Of a stretch of DNA of 21,611 bases, positions 10,721 to 20,714 are shown piece by piece. This DNA is from Plantago elongata (taxonomy: Eukaryota > Streptophyta > Magnoliopsida > Lamiales > Plantaginaceae), in assembly GCA_036897095.1 (NCBI GenBank), contig JAYMSP010002997.1, forward strand, positions 1 to 21,611, given 5' to 3'. Position numbers and translations under genes: made by a program. Numbering within the stretch: the stretch's first letter is position 1; every line of letters starts with the position of its first letter. The notes beneath the pieces were generated by a model. It was not told the DNA's origin. It worked only from the letters and a program-made list of their open reading frames with translations, and ran no database searches.

Positions 10721-10929
10721 GCAATAGACGAGAAGCTTGGGAATATTACATATTATCTACAAACATAGCCGCCAATCCAGTACTTGCAATCTCCAAGGTT
10801 CCGAGCCCAGCGCAACCTCAGAAGACCGAAATCGGGGTAGGAGCGTTAGATCACAAGTTTTCCAAGTCTGTTCGGATCGAGCCCCACAAGACCCTCAAAG
10901 AAATTCAGATCATTGAGGGTAATCCGGAC

Positions 10930-11820
10930 AAAAAGACTAGGATCGACACATAAATGAACTTAGAGGTGGAGCTGAAATTGATAGCTTGTCTAAGGAAAAA
11001 TTTGGATATCTTTGCTTGGAGCACGGATGACCTCAAAGGGATAGACCTGAGGGTAGATGCTCACCGTCTGAACATGGATCCCACGGTCAAACACATCCGA
11101 TAGAAGAGGAAGGACTTTGGTCCGATTGAAGATGTTATCATCGTTGCGGAATTAGACAGGCTACTAAAAGTCGGACACATCGAGGAGGTCAGATACTCGG
11201 ATTGGGTATGCAATGTTGTCCTGGTTGAGAAGTCCCCGGGAAAATGGCGGATGTGTAATAATTTTACTCGGGTCAACAAGTTTTGCCCGAATGATCCGTA
11301 CCCTTTACCTCGGATCGATCAGTTGGTGGACTCTACAGCCGGATGTGCTTTGCTAAGCTTTATGGATGCTTATCAAGGCTTCTACCAGATTTTGATGACA
11401 CATGAAGATATCCCGAAGACAGCCTTCTTAGCTGCAGGAGGAGTTTATTGCTTCAAGGTAATGCCATTCTGACTCAAGAATGCTGGGGCAATATATCAAA
11501 GGCTTGTACACAAAATGTTTAAAGAAGAGCTAGGGAAGACTATGGAAGTCTATGTGGATGATATGTTGGTCAAGAGAAAAACTAAGGACAACCACATTGA
11601 GCATTTGGAGAACTGTTTCGCAATCCTAAGAAAGTACGTGATGAGTTTAAATCCGGATAAATGCACCTTCCGGGTTAAAGGGGGAAAGTTCCTCGGATAC
11701 ATGGTCACGAGAGAGGTATTAGTGCCAATCCTGAGAAGATCCGAGCAATCTTGGACTTACCTCAACCCAAAAATGTCAACGAAGTGTAAAAACTCATCAA
11801 AAGGGTCTTATCCCTAGCAG
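10930..11820 (+). pseudogene. Reverse transcriptase (RT) domain of pol, broken
   Basis: Typical gypsy RT blocks appear in order: NLDIFAWSTDDLKGID, LDRLLKVGHIEEV, KWRMCNNFTRVNK, YPLPRIDQLVDSTAG, LLSFMDAYQGFYQI, YVDDM and LNPDKCTF. The catalytic YVDD pair is intact at 11557-11562. Breaks are a TAA after DT (10951-10953), a TAG in HIR*KRK (11101-11103), a TGA replacing the Gly of the MPFGLKNA block (11470-11472), and a frame slip near 11716. It lies between PR and RNase H, as expected for Ty3/gypsy. Confidence 0.9.
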
Positions 11821-12352
11821 GTTCATCTCAAGATCAGCCGAGAAGAACTTGCCGTTCTTCAAGATCCTAAGGAAAGGGGATGGGTTCGAATGGACGAAGG
11901 AGTGTGAGGAAGCCTTCGAGAGCTTGAAAACTTACTTACTCTCACCTCCGCTCTTGTCCAAACCAATCAAAGGGGAGCCATTGTACTTGTACTTGGCTGT
12001 GACAGATGAAGCTATGAGCTCCATGTTAGTCCGGATCCGAGGGAACGATCATTTGCCCATATATTACCTAAGCAAAGCTCTTGCTGGACCCGAGCTGAGG
12101 TACCTTCACATTGAAAAGATGGCCTATGCATTAGTTCACACGGCCCGAAGGCTTAAGCCTTACTTCAAATCCCATCAAGTCATTGTCTTGACCAACGTGC
12201 CCCTTAAACAAGTGATGGGAAGGCTGGAACAATTCGGAAGACTTTCGAAGCGGGCAATCGAACTTAGCGAGTATAACATCTCATATCAGGCTCCGTCAAC
12301 CAAGAAAGCCCAAGTCTTAGCTGACTTTCTAGTCGACTTTCCGGAAGAATGA
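11821..12352 (+). pseudogene. First RNase H-like (tether) domain of pol
   Basis: The longest open part starts at 11849 (MPFFKILRKGDGFEWTKEC) and runs 167 residues to a stop at 12352. It contains the usual post-RT pattern: EEAFESLKTYL, LYLYLAVTDEAMSSMLV, PIYYLSKALAGPELRY, EKMAYALVHTARRLKPYF. In the Tat clade this first RNase H fold is a degenerate connection domain, and a second RNase H follows. A frame slip near 11815 separates it from RT. Confidence 0.85.
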
Positions 12353-13060
12353 ACCAAGGATCCAGAGCCCATGGGTCTCGAATTAGTAGATCCGAAAATC
12401 TTACCCGAAGCTCCCCTATCTGAATCACTGCTGATAGAAGAAGAAGAGCAAGACCATGAGAATGGTTTCTTCGGAGATCAGTGGATGTTTATTGTGGAAG
12501 ACTCGGTTATAGTGATGGAAGTCTTTCCTTCCGAAGGCCCTTCTAAGGATATTCAAATGCAGGAGAAAAAGGCAACACCCGAAGAAGGCTTGGGGAAACA
12601 AGGTTCACCTTGGATCTTATAGGTGGACGGATCATCCAACGACAGACTCGGATGGATTGGTATTCACCTTCGTAGTCCTGAAGGAGCTTAAGTGGATTAT
12701 GCCGTTACCCTGGACTTTCGGGTAACTAACAACGAGGCTGAGTACGAAGCTCTTCTGGTGGGTCTTCGGATGGCAAAAGCTCTACAAATAAAGAGGATCC
12801 AAGCTTATACAGACTCCCAACTGGTCGAATCTCAATATTCCGGAGCCTTTACCACTAAGGGTCAGAATATGGTTCTATACCTAGAGAAGCTCAAAGAGGC
12901 AATGTCAAACTTTGTGGAGTTCTCTCTCGAGAGGTTCAACAGGTCGTACAATGAGAAGGCAGACTCCCTCGCTAAATTTGCTTTCGCGTCCGAAGCCTTG
13001 GATAGGAGAAGTATAATCCTCTTAACTCTTCGGACATCTTCTTTTCAAGGTCAAGAACTT
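12353..13060 (+). pseudogene. Second RNase H (aRNH) domain, Tat-clade hallmark
   Basis: After an acidic linker (12371-12622) the frame reads VDGSSN, NNEAEYEALLVGL, AYTDSQLV and NEKADSLA, giving the D-E-D-D set of an archaeal-type RNase H (first Asp at 12626). This enzyme would degrade RNA in RNA-DNA hybrids during reverse transcription. Two stops fall inside it: TAG at 12620-12622 just before VDG, and TAA at 12689-12691. The catalytic residues are otherwise retained. Confidence 0.85.
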
Positions 13061-14326
13061 CCTATACACCGGTTATATTCGGAAAGAACTTGGATGACAG
13101 ATATTCTCACTTATCTTCGAAATGGTTTGTTACCTTCGGATCCTGTAGAAGCCCGGAGAGTGCAATGCCGAGCACACCGGTACTTCCTACTCGAAGATGA
13201 CCTTTACAAGAGATCCTTCAATGGAACCCACCTGTGCTGCCTCGGACTACAAGAGGCCCGGACCGTCCTGGAAGAAATACATAGCGGCTGTTGTGGAAGC
13301 CATTCCAGGGGAAGGACTTTGGCACAAAAGATCATCCGACAGGGCTATTACTGGCCGACAATTGACAAGGATTTAGCTAATTTCACCCGAACCTGCAGTG
13401 ATTGTCAATTATACGCCAACATTCCTCACAGGCCCAATAATCCGATGATTCCGTCAATCATCCCGTGCTCGTTCGATCAATGGGGCATTGATATTGTTGG
13501 ACCTTTCCCTCAGGGAGCTCAACAAAAGAAATTCCTGATTGTGGCCGTAGAATACTTCACGAAGTGGGTTGAAGCCGAAGTAGTGGCTACCATCACGGAG
13601 GCCCGGGTCCGGACCTTTATCTGGAAAAACATCATTTGTCGCTTCGGACTTCCGAGGATTCTTGTTTCAGATAACGAAGCCCAGTTCTCCGGACATAAGC
13701 TTAAGGAATGGTGCAAATCCTTGAAGATTGAGCAGCGCTTCACTTCAGTCGGATACCCCCAGGCCAATGGAAAAGTTGAGTCTACCAACCGGACCATTGT
13801 GAAGATCTTGGAGAAAAGGCTCAAAACTTTCCAAGGAAGTTAGGTCGAAGATTTGGATGGTGCACTCTGGGCACATCGAACCACTCCGAGGACTGCAACC
13901 CGGGAAACACCCTTCTCCTTAGTTTATGGATCCGAGGCTGTCATTCCCTCGGAAGGTCATTGTTCAAACTCAGAGAATCTGACAATATCAACCCGAAGAG
14001 AATGAGGAAGCTCGGATCTATGAGCTCGAGCTCCTGGAGGATAAGAGGAACTCTTCTCTAGCTCATATCCTTAGATATCAGAGTTCCATCCCCCGAACCT
14101 ACAATAAGAATGTGTGCAACAAGGACTTCCAAGTTGGAGACTTGGTCTTAAGGTGGGCGGATATCCTTAGCCACGTTGGAAAACTCAAGCCCAATTGGGT
14201 AGGTCCCTTTAAGATCTTTGGGGTAAGGAACAATGGGAGTTTCGAGATGGAAGACCTTGAGGGTAGAGTACTCAAGAGAACCTGGAATGCAAGGAATTTG
14301 CCGAAGTTTTGTGCTTACGATGTTGT
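13061..14326 (+). pseudogene. Integrase (IN) domain of pol, near-intact core
   Basis: The N-terminal HHCC zinc finger is visible (EIHSGCCGSHSRG ... CSDCQ). The catalytic core keeps D-x59-D-x35-E: Asp at 13490 (WGIDIVGPF), Asp at 13670 (VSDNEAQF) and Glu at 13778 (GKVESTNR), the classic DDE geometry. TAG at 13841-13843 interrupts the core just before [17 protein letters not shown]. After one or more frame changes at 13950-14110 the C-terminal chromatin-binding part resumes with FQVGDLVLR and GKLKPNWVGPFKI, ending at WNARNLPKFCA. The same open frame runs on to 14486 without recognisable domain content. Confidence 0.9.
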
Positions 14327-14486
14327 TGATCATTTCTATTTTGTTCAAAGTTGCTCCAAAGGTCATTTTGACCCACCGTTTGTAATTGTGATTTTTGTCA
14401 AATCAATACAACGGCTATCTTTTTCAAAGATTGATCTATTTACTTCCGAATACTATTTCCTCGGATATGGAGAGCTTCGGGTATGA

Positions 14487-14861
14487 TATAGTCCGAACTA
14501 AGAAATGATGGTTAGTCAAAACACAATTCATAAACATTCGAATATATCATACAAACATCAGAACAAAAATTACTTCGCCAAACAGAGGAAAAAAGGAAGC
14601 TACATATAAACATCCGAACGAAATAGATAATATATGATATGAGAAATAAAGAGTCGCAAATAAACAAGAATATTCAACGCAAAGTCAAATCAATCCGGAT
14701 GCATGGCTGAAGCCACACCATCAACATACAATATCCTAAATAAGGCAGGCAATTAAAAATATTCGGGGTAAAGTAAATAGTGCGAGAATGTAAAATTTGT
14801 CTTAAGGTCCGAGGACCATACATATGCACGGAGCATACTCCGCCTTCAGTTTCCTTCCTCA
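14487..14861. other. Convergent 3' ends of pol and the large antisense unit
   Basis: Pol on the plus strand ends just before this stretch, and the antisense unit on the minus strand ends at 14862. It is AT-rich and non-coding, so it probably holds the 3' UTR of the antisense transcript. No definite polyadenylation site can be called. Confidence 0.5.
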
Positions 14862-17800
14862 TTACGAGGCTTGTGAAGTCCCCTTGACAATGGTCTCCTT
14901 GGCTTTCTCGGCTTCATGCCTCTTCTTCATCCTTTCAAAATACTTTGGAGCTTCAGCCATCAAGTCCAACTCCGGATGCCCAATGACTGGAGCCGAAAGT
15001 GTCAACCAGTCCCGATTGTGATCAAGATAGGTGTCAAGAGGGACCAAAAGATGCTGCAACAGTGTATCGGGCACAAACTCTGGAAGGAAGGGACCTCCAT
15101 GATTGAACTTCAAGTCAATTGTTTCCGAGGCAACCAGCTCCACGAACTCATCTTTCATTAGTTCAACATCGTTCAGGAGTTCGCCGGTGAAGCGAGTGCC
15201 ATCCGGATGGTTGAAAGCACTGTTGCCCTCGGACTTCAAATCAAAATAATTAGGAAGTTTCCCCTTCAGTTGAATTTGGCCAATAGCAACTTGGAATCAC
15301 TCACTCCGGGCATCGTCTCCGGAGGCCTGGAGATAGAACTTGCAAGAGATCGAAGCCAGGAAGTCCCGAACAAACTCTCTCAGAGTCCTTTGGAGATTGT
15401 TGAGCATCTGATCTTTGAAGCTTCGGGTCAGCTGCAGGAAGTCTGATAAGCCCTTTACCAGCACTTTGTAGTCGGTCCGGACCTGGGCCAGATTTTGTGC
15501 TAAGTCATTCCGGTTCTCGACCACCTTCCTCATCTCCGAGGACACAGACAAGTACTTCCTCTTGTAATCCTATTACTTGCCCTCCATTTCCTGCACACTG
15601 GCTTCGACTTGGAGAGCTGGGTGTCAATTTCGGCTCTCTCTCTAGCAACATAAGTGCAAGCCCGGACAACATCAGTCAACTGTATTGAATAGATCCGAAA
15701 GGATTAACATTGTAACAATGGACATCAAACAAAGAACAAGTTTAGGTACTTCGGATGTCTTACCTTCCGGCTTGCCTAAACCAATTCGGCTATTCGCTCC
15801 ACCTCATTCATGGCCACCAATCGGGTCACCCGGGCCTCTAAGTCGTCATACAGGCCGGGAACCTCGATTTCCTTACCCTTCACCTTCTTCGGCCGGGGAG
15901 TTGGACCTTCGGATTCCCTTTTGGATCCGGACACCGCCTTTGAAGCAGACAATTCGGATGACTTGGCAGATCTGGAGTCAACGGGCCTAGGAGGCTTCTT
16001 AGCATCAGCCGGCTTCCCAGCCGTGGTCTTGCCCTATTTCGGAGTGGGCATTTTCTTCGGATCTTGGCCGTGAAAGACCCGTTGAAGGTTATGGTCCAGG
16101 AAGTTAGCAGCGTTAATGGTCTCTTCCATTGGAAAGGTAGTCGAGACCTTGATAGTCCGGGACCGCAACTTATCCGCCATCTCCTGCTCCTAATCCTCTT
16201 TTTGCTTCCTCTTCAACTCCAACAAAGCCGACATGGTGTATTAAAACCAAAATTCTGCAAGGAAAATACACTGGTTAGATCCGAGAAAGAGAGTATCCGT
16301 AATGTTTACACTTAACAAAACATATTATTAGGATACTTAGCAAGAGACAGAAACGATCAAAAAAACTTCGGATATCTACGTCTGACCCTATCACTAACCG
16401 AAGTCGTGATCCGGATTGCCATGATAACACTATGGGGCCAGTTCGGCCAGATAGGGCAAAGCCTGACAGATCAACCCCCGGAAGAAATACTTTTGGGTCC
16501 GATTCTTTTTTCGGAGACTTTGCATCAACAAAGAAAAGTTCCGTGCCGGGGTACGGGTAAAAGTAAAAGTCTCTCGGGAGAAGACACACGGGAACACCCA
16601 TTTTTCCCGACTTGATTCAGGTTCGCCAACCTTCAGAGCCGGACGGATGAAGAAACATTTCCGCCACCATTCCACACCAAGAGAGGAAATCGGATCATCA
16701 AAGAAGGCATATCCGGGCCGAACTAGGAAAGAATAAAAGTTCGGATGGGATTCACTGGCCTTGATCTCGAAAAGCATCCGGAAGTTGGTGGTATTCAGGT
16801 GAATCCCCAGATCCTTGCACAGAATTTCGAAAAACATCAAGTTGCCCAAGGAGTTTGGGATGATTTGGTGCGGACTCAGAGCGAGATCATTAAAGACCCG
16901 AAGAAATTGGGGAGTGACAGGGAGCCTCCATCCCCAATGTAGCGAAACCTCATAAACCGCCATGCATCCTTCCAGAGGATTGTAGAAGGCATGTTGTGGA
17001 TCCGGAGCAATTAACTCTAAAGACTCAGGGATCTCATATTTAACTCGGATCTCCTTCAACCTCTCGATGGTTATTTTCCTGGCTTGGGTCAAAAAGGTTT
17101 CGCCCAAGTTCATCTCCCAGCAATGTTTGGTTGAACAACGTCATCCCTGCTCCTCGGGTATTTGATCTGGTAGACCCGGTCACTGGACGTCCCCACTGAT
17201 GTACCGACCTAGACATCATCATCCTCTTCCTCTTCTCCGGCCTCCGCACACTTAGTGGTTTCAACATTCTCTTCATCCTCAACCTCCTTTTCCTCCTTTT
17301 CCTCCTCCTCCTCCTCCTCCTCCTCCTCCTCCTTTGGAATGGTCACCGGAGGTACCTCAGCTTCCGAAGACTCTTCCTCATCCAAATTTATTACCTCGAT
17401 AGATCGGAGGGGAGTCACCATTCGGACTGTATTCTTAGTACCGATCTCAAAGGCGGCAACATCTGGAGCCTCATCGACTGTATCTTCTATCATATCGACT
17501 AGAGGTTCCTGGGGATCCTGAATAAAGGGTAATTGGTAAGGACGAATACGAGTATTATAACCCAGACTACGACATAAGAGACCGACCTCAGGAGGAAGAT
17601 CACCACCATCGGATCCAAAGGCAGTTCCAACCTCTCGGGTGGTTGTCTGGTGAGTCCCTATTGCCTGAGAATTAGAGGAACTTTAATGATCAAGGCGATA
17701 CAGATCCTTGGAACCAAGTACTACAAGGCGGAATGAAGGGCTACTTACTTTCGTATCCGTCTCTATTTCTATCGGCACAGATCCCTGATCTTGTTCTTCG

Positions 17801-17931
17801 GCAACATCCCAGCCTCAATGTCAATCCGTTCTTCTGAAGTAACTGGGTATGAATTAGTATCCGGGCTTGAGCCTGGCTCGGATCCGTAACTACGACCTTC
17901 GGGAACATTCTGGCTATCACTATCGGATATC
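14862..17931 (-). pseudogene. Large antisense gene (aORF) with PF04195-like domain and coiled coil, spliced, degenerate
   Basis: Coding pieces on the minus strand: exon 17931-17749; intron 17748-17665 (84 bp, AAA|GTAAGT donor, TCTCAG acceptor); exon 17664 to 15764; intron 15763-15680 (84 bp, AAG|GTAAGA, ATACAG); last exon 15679-14862. The product would have an acidic N-terminus with a poly-Glu tract (17301-17332), then a globular domain at about 17110-16500 with GETFLTQARK, GCMAVYEVSLHWGWRLPV and GVEWWRKCFFI. I match this to the plant 'putative gypsy type transposon' family (PF04195). A Lys/Pro-rich linker, a coiled coil (15551-15297) and a C-terminal part follow. Breaks: first codon ATA (17930-17928) where ATG is expected, one-base slips near 17810 and 17115, TAG at 17209-17211, further stops near 16425, 16200 and 16035, and TGA at 15297-15299. 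Antisense ORFs of this kind are known in Tat elements; their function is unknown. Confidence 0.8.
17301..17332. repeat. CCT trinucleotide microsatellite
   Basis: An uninterrupted run of about ten CCT units sits within a wider TCC/TTC-rich stretch (17284-17335). On the minus strand it encodes the poly-Glu tract of the antisense protein. The plus-strand serine-rich frame over it is a shadow. Confidence 0.9.
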
Positions 17932-18390
17932 CTAAGGAAGAAAGGAAAGGATAAGTCTAAACTGTCCGAGACAACCTAAGCAAGCAATGCACGAAAGATT
18001 TTTTCCAAGGCATTTTCCTTTGAACCCTAATTTCGAATTTTTTAGTCCTAACTTAGTTCGGATTTAGTGGGCACAATTAGTTCTCTACGGAATACCCTAC
18101 TCGACTATTCGTGTTCAGATTTCTCAGCTACTTCCGAATGAATGATAGTCTCCGATCTAACGATAAATACAAAACGAGAACAACGCACATACAATAAAGA
18201 GGAACGAGATAAACTAAACACATTTCCGAAGTAAAAAAGGTACGAAGGTTCGGATACTTTCTTGATTTAACTCGGAGGATTGGATCGAAGACAACTTTTA
18301 CTTCGGAAGTCTCAGTTGCTTTGCTTCAAATGCTCTATTGCTCACAAATCCACTCTCTAGATTAACGTTGCAAATGACACTGACGGCGGC
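17932..18390 (-). other. Leader of the large antisense unit
   Basis: About 460 bp lie between the antisense TATA box and the first coding exon. The segment has no long open frame. It ends in a pyrimidine-rich stretch and TTAG, a splice acceptor immediately before G and the expected start codon, so the leader probably contains an intron. I could not choose its donor with confidence. Confidence 0.45.
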
Positions 18391-18402
18391 CCTATATATA
18401 GG
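18391..18402 (-). promoter_or_regulatory. Antisense TATA box P2, promoter of the large aORF
   Basis: CCTATATATAGG is followed on the minus strand by GCCGCCGTCAGTGTCATTT. Upstream on the minus strand lie GACGAAAAGAC (plus-strand 18497-18507) and TTTGATCCAA (18467-18476). The same boxes at nearly the same distances occur at promoter P1 (19559-19570), which supports a real promoter. Confidence 0.65.
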
Positions 18403-18937
18403 TGGGGATAATTTGAGAAATCTAACCGCCTCGAAGATCGTGTCCACGATCTAACCGCCCACTACCTTTGATCCAATGGTTGGGATCATTCGGGAAGACG
18501 AAAAGACGTATTCGGACATCAACACACTTGACGACGTTTGGTATCCCCCGGATGCCACATACCTTTAGATGAAGATTAATTCGGATATATCAAACTTATT
18601 ATTCGAAATTGGGTGAATTTGTTTGTTCACTAATAAACTTATTTACTTCGGATACATTTGACCCGTCTCCTCGGTTGTTATCTTGGGGTCTCGAGTGCAC
18701 CCAAGAACTCTATTTACTTCGGATTGTCGAATCATTTCACAACGCAAGTACACGGATTTGATTGACTAAACAAGACATTAAGTAGATCCGATGAAACACA
18801 AAATTTAGTATATGAGAGACCAATACATATATCCGGGTGAATATCTAAGTCTAGATAGAGTGAGATAGAGATTAGTAAGTTACAGAAGCCGAATAAATAT
18901 TTATCCGAAGTAGCAAAAGATGTAAAAGATTACATAT
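18403..18937. other. Spacer between the two antisense units, with P2 upstream elements
   Basis: It holds the upstream part of P2 (18446-18508) and, further right, the presumed 3' UTR of the small antisense unit. No coding frame is seen. TTCGGA or its complement recurs repeatedly here. Confidence 0.5.
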
Positions 18938-19387
18938 TTAACGGGGCATACCCCGCCTTGATCCTGCTAGAGCATCCGTGCTCGATTCCTGGGTCTCCAC
19001 GATGTTAGTCGGACTAGCCTCCGCCTCCCTCCGAGCTCGTGCCTTTCTCCGAGCCTCCCTCTCGCTCTTCTTCCGAGCACGGGCTTGCATGAGCTCGGCC
19101 TTAGGACCCATCTCTCGGATCTCCCAGAGAGCTCGCACAGTGCACATGAGATCACGCAAGCCCGGATCCAGAATTACCGGATCAGCAGCAGTACCCTCGC
19201 CCCGGTACAGAGGAGAATGCCACACTCCACAGTCACAATTGATCAGGTCGCACTATCTTTCATAGTCAGGAAAAATGGGGGAGTCGAATGGATCCAGAGC
19301 TGGAACTGGCATAGGGGCAGCGGTGCGAGCATCGTACTCGTTTTGGTAGTGTGCCCAGCGTGAAGATCCAGAGAGATTCTTCGACAT
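18938..19387 (-). pseudogene. Small antisense ORF, basic protein of unknown family (one in-frame stop)
   Basis: Reading from ATG at 19387, the frame gives 149 codons and a stop at 18938-18940, interrupted only by TAG at 19255-19253 (codon 45). The N-terminal part has an aromatic/acidic pattern (SRWAHYQNEYDAR) and a DPFDSPIFPDYE segment. After the stop come CGVWHSPLYRGE and a probable helix, then a strongly charged tail (ARARKKSEREARRKARARRE) ending in a Ser/Thr-rich stretch. ATG is preceded by TTTTGCATGCAG|G, a good splice acceptor; a donor CGAG|GTAAAT at 19486 would define a 98-bp leader intron. It has its own TATA promoter (19559-19570). I do not recognise the product. It is not part of the large aORF, which has a separate promoter downstream. 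A basic nucleic-acid binding role is only a guess. Confidence 0.6.
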
Positions 19388-19558
19388 CCTGCATGCAAAA
19401 TATCAATGTCAATTAATTTGAATCCGAACTTAGCCTCGGTTCCGGAGGTAATAAGATCCGAAGCTAAATCTGGAAGTGGAATTTACCTCGGTTATTTTCT
19501 TTGCTTCGGATGGGTTACTTTTTCTTGGCGTGATGGTGAAAAATGAAAGTGACTGCCC

Positions 19559-19570
19559 CCTATTTATAGG
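19559..19570 (-). promoter_or_regulatory. Antisense TATA box P1, promoter of the small antisense ORF
   Basis: On the minus strand this reads CCTATAAATAGG followed by GGGCAGTCACTTTCATTTTT. Upstream boxes are TTTGATCCAA (plus-strand 19634-19643) and GACGAAAAGAC (19665-19675), shared with P2. The small ORF begins about 170 bp downstream. Confidence 0.65.
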
Positions 19571-20005
19571 AGGACAATTTGGGCAGCACAAACATTTATT
19601 ACTATATACATGTTCAGATCCACCGTTGATCTGTTTGATCCAACGATCATAGTACAATTCAGGAGACGAAAAGACACAATTGGTCAGCCCAATCGTTACA
19701 CCGGTTGTGTCTCCACTATTAAAGCAATCACTTCGGATGTCTCAACATCTGGATGACAGACAAATCCTTTCAAATATTTGTCGGTTCGGATGTTCGAGGT
19801 GTGTCTCTCAAGATCGATATACTCATTTTCTTAGAATCACAGTCCGAAGTCTCCTACTTCGGACTGTAAGACAAAGGGGGGGGGGAGAGATACTCTCAGA
19901 AGACTTCAAGAACCATTAGACCCGGATTTCTTTTTTCTAATGGAATGGATTGAACGAAAGACTTCTTCTTTTATAGTTCCCAACTATCTTCTAATAAGAT
20001 ACTTG
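19571..20005. other. Region between antisense promoter P1 and the PPT
   Basis: It contains the P1 upstream elements (19617-19678) and a run of ten G in a purine stretch (19873-19890, AAAGGGGG... AGAGA). I see no convincing protein-coding frame. Confidence 0.5.
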
Positions 20006-20020
20006 AAAACTAGGGGGACA
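20006..20020 (+). other. Polypurine tract (PPT)
   Basis: AAAACTAGGGGGACA lies 2 bp before the 3' LTR start (TGTTGATACGGG at 20023). This is the normal position for plus-strand DNA priming in an LTR element. Confidence 0.75.
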
Positions 20021-20022
20021 TA

Positions 20023-20714
20023 TGTTGATACGGGAATATGTCCAATTCGTTATTTGTATGTCTCACGAATGGATCCTAAGACATCTTGGTATTACAAGGA
20101 TAAGGTTTCAAGGATTCGAGTATAGGATCTCGAGCTAAAGACCATCTGAGGTCAAGCCAGGTCAAAACATACAAGAATACCGTGATAGGGATATCCGGAC
20201 TAAAGTGCTACACCCGAGAGGAGGCAGGTCCAGACCATAAACACATATGAGTCTACATATGAACCTAAAGAGAACCAAGTGTGGCAAATCATAGCACGTC
20301 AGTAGAGGAGGGCACAATCAGTTCCGGACGTTTAGATCCAGAACATTACCCTCGGATGTCTTCGCAGACGAGAGGACAAAGATGCTCTCAAAGATCCTAC
20401 AAAATGACTAATTTAGCCTTGAGGCCCAAATGGTAGATGAGTTGTGACAATACTATGGTCTATGGGCTCAATTAAGCCTTGTTAGCTTAATCTTAGTCCT
20501 ACACTTGGCACAATCCAAGGGGTCTACCCCTAAGAGGGAAATAATCTCTATAAATAGGGCACATTTGCCAAGGTAAATCAACAAGCTCACTTGATCTTCT
20601 CACTTTATTATAAGCTTTAGACCTTCTTTTTTACAGAGTCGATTCATAATCACTCTCGAGTAAAGTCTCATATCCGGCTTGATCATAGGCAAGCCGGGTC
20701 TAAAGGTCCTAACC
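20023..20714 (+). repeat. 3' LTR, interrupted after 692 bp
   Basis: It aligns with 7414 to about 8105 of the 5' LTR at about 90 percent identity, including the TATA box (20548-20558). The match stops abruptly after GGTCCTAACC. The remaining ~138 bp of the LTR, ending TCAACA, are not in the window and should lie beyond the nested element. Confidence 0.92.

Larger units (their letters stand above)
7414..20714 (+). mobile_element. Ty3/gypsy LTR retrotransposon, Tat lineage (Retand-like), degenerate
   Basis: The order is LTR, PBS, gag, PR, RT, RNase H, second RNase H (aRNH), integrase, long antisense-coding segment, PPT, LTR. Integrase after RNase H places it in Ty3/gypsy. The second aRNH domain (12623 to about 12980) and an antisense PF04195-type ORF between pol and the 3' LTR are hallmarks of the Tat clade. 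Gag begins about 40 bp after the PBS, so there is no extra ORF upstream of gag as in Ogre, which favours Retand-like relatives. The visible length is 13.3 kb, and the 3' LTR is cut by a nested insertion at 20715. Stops and frameshifts throughout gag and pol show that this copy cannot make its own proteins. Confidence 0.92.

Noticed and set aside
17255-17521. Plus-strand serine-rich frame
   Set aside because: It is the complement of the poly-Glu microsatellite of the antisense protein; Ser runs come from TCC repeats.
14862-19387. Captured host gene transduced by the retrotransposon
   Set aside because: The larger unit matches the known Tat aORF family by domain and position. No host protein is recognisable in the smaller unit, so capture is unsupported.
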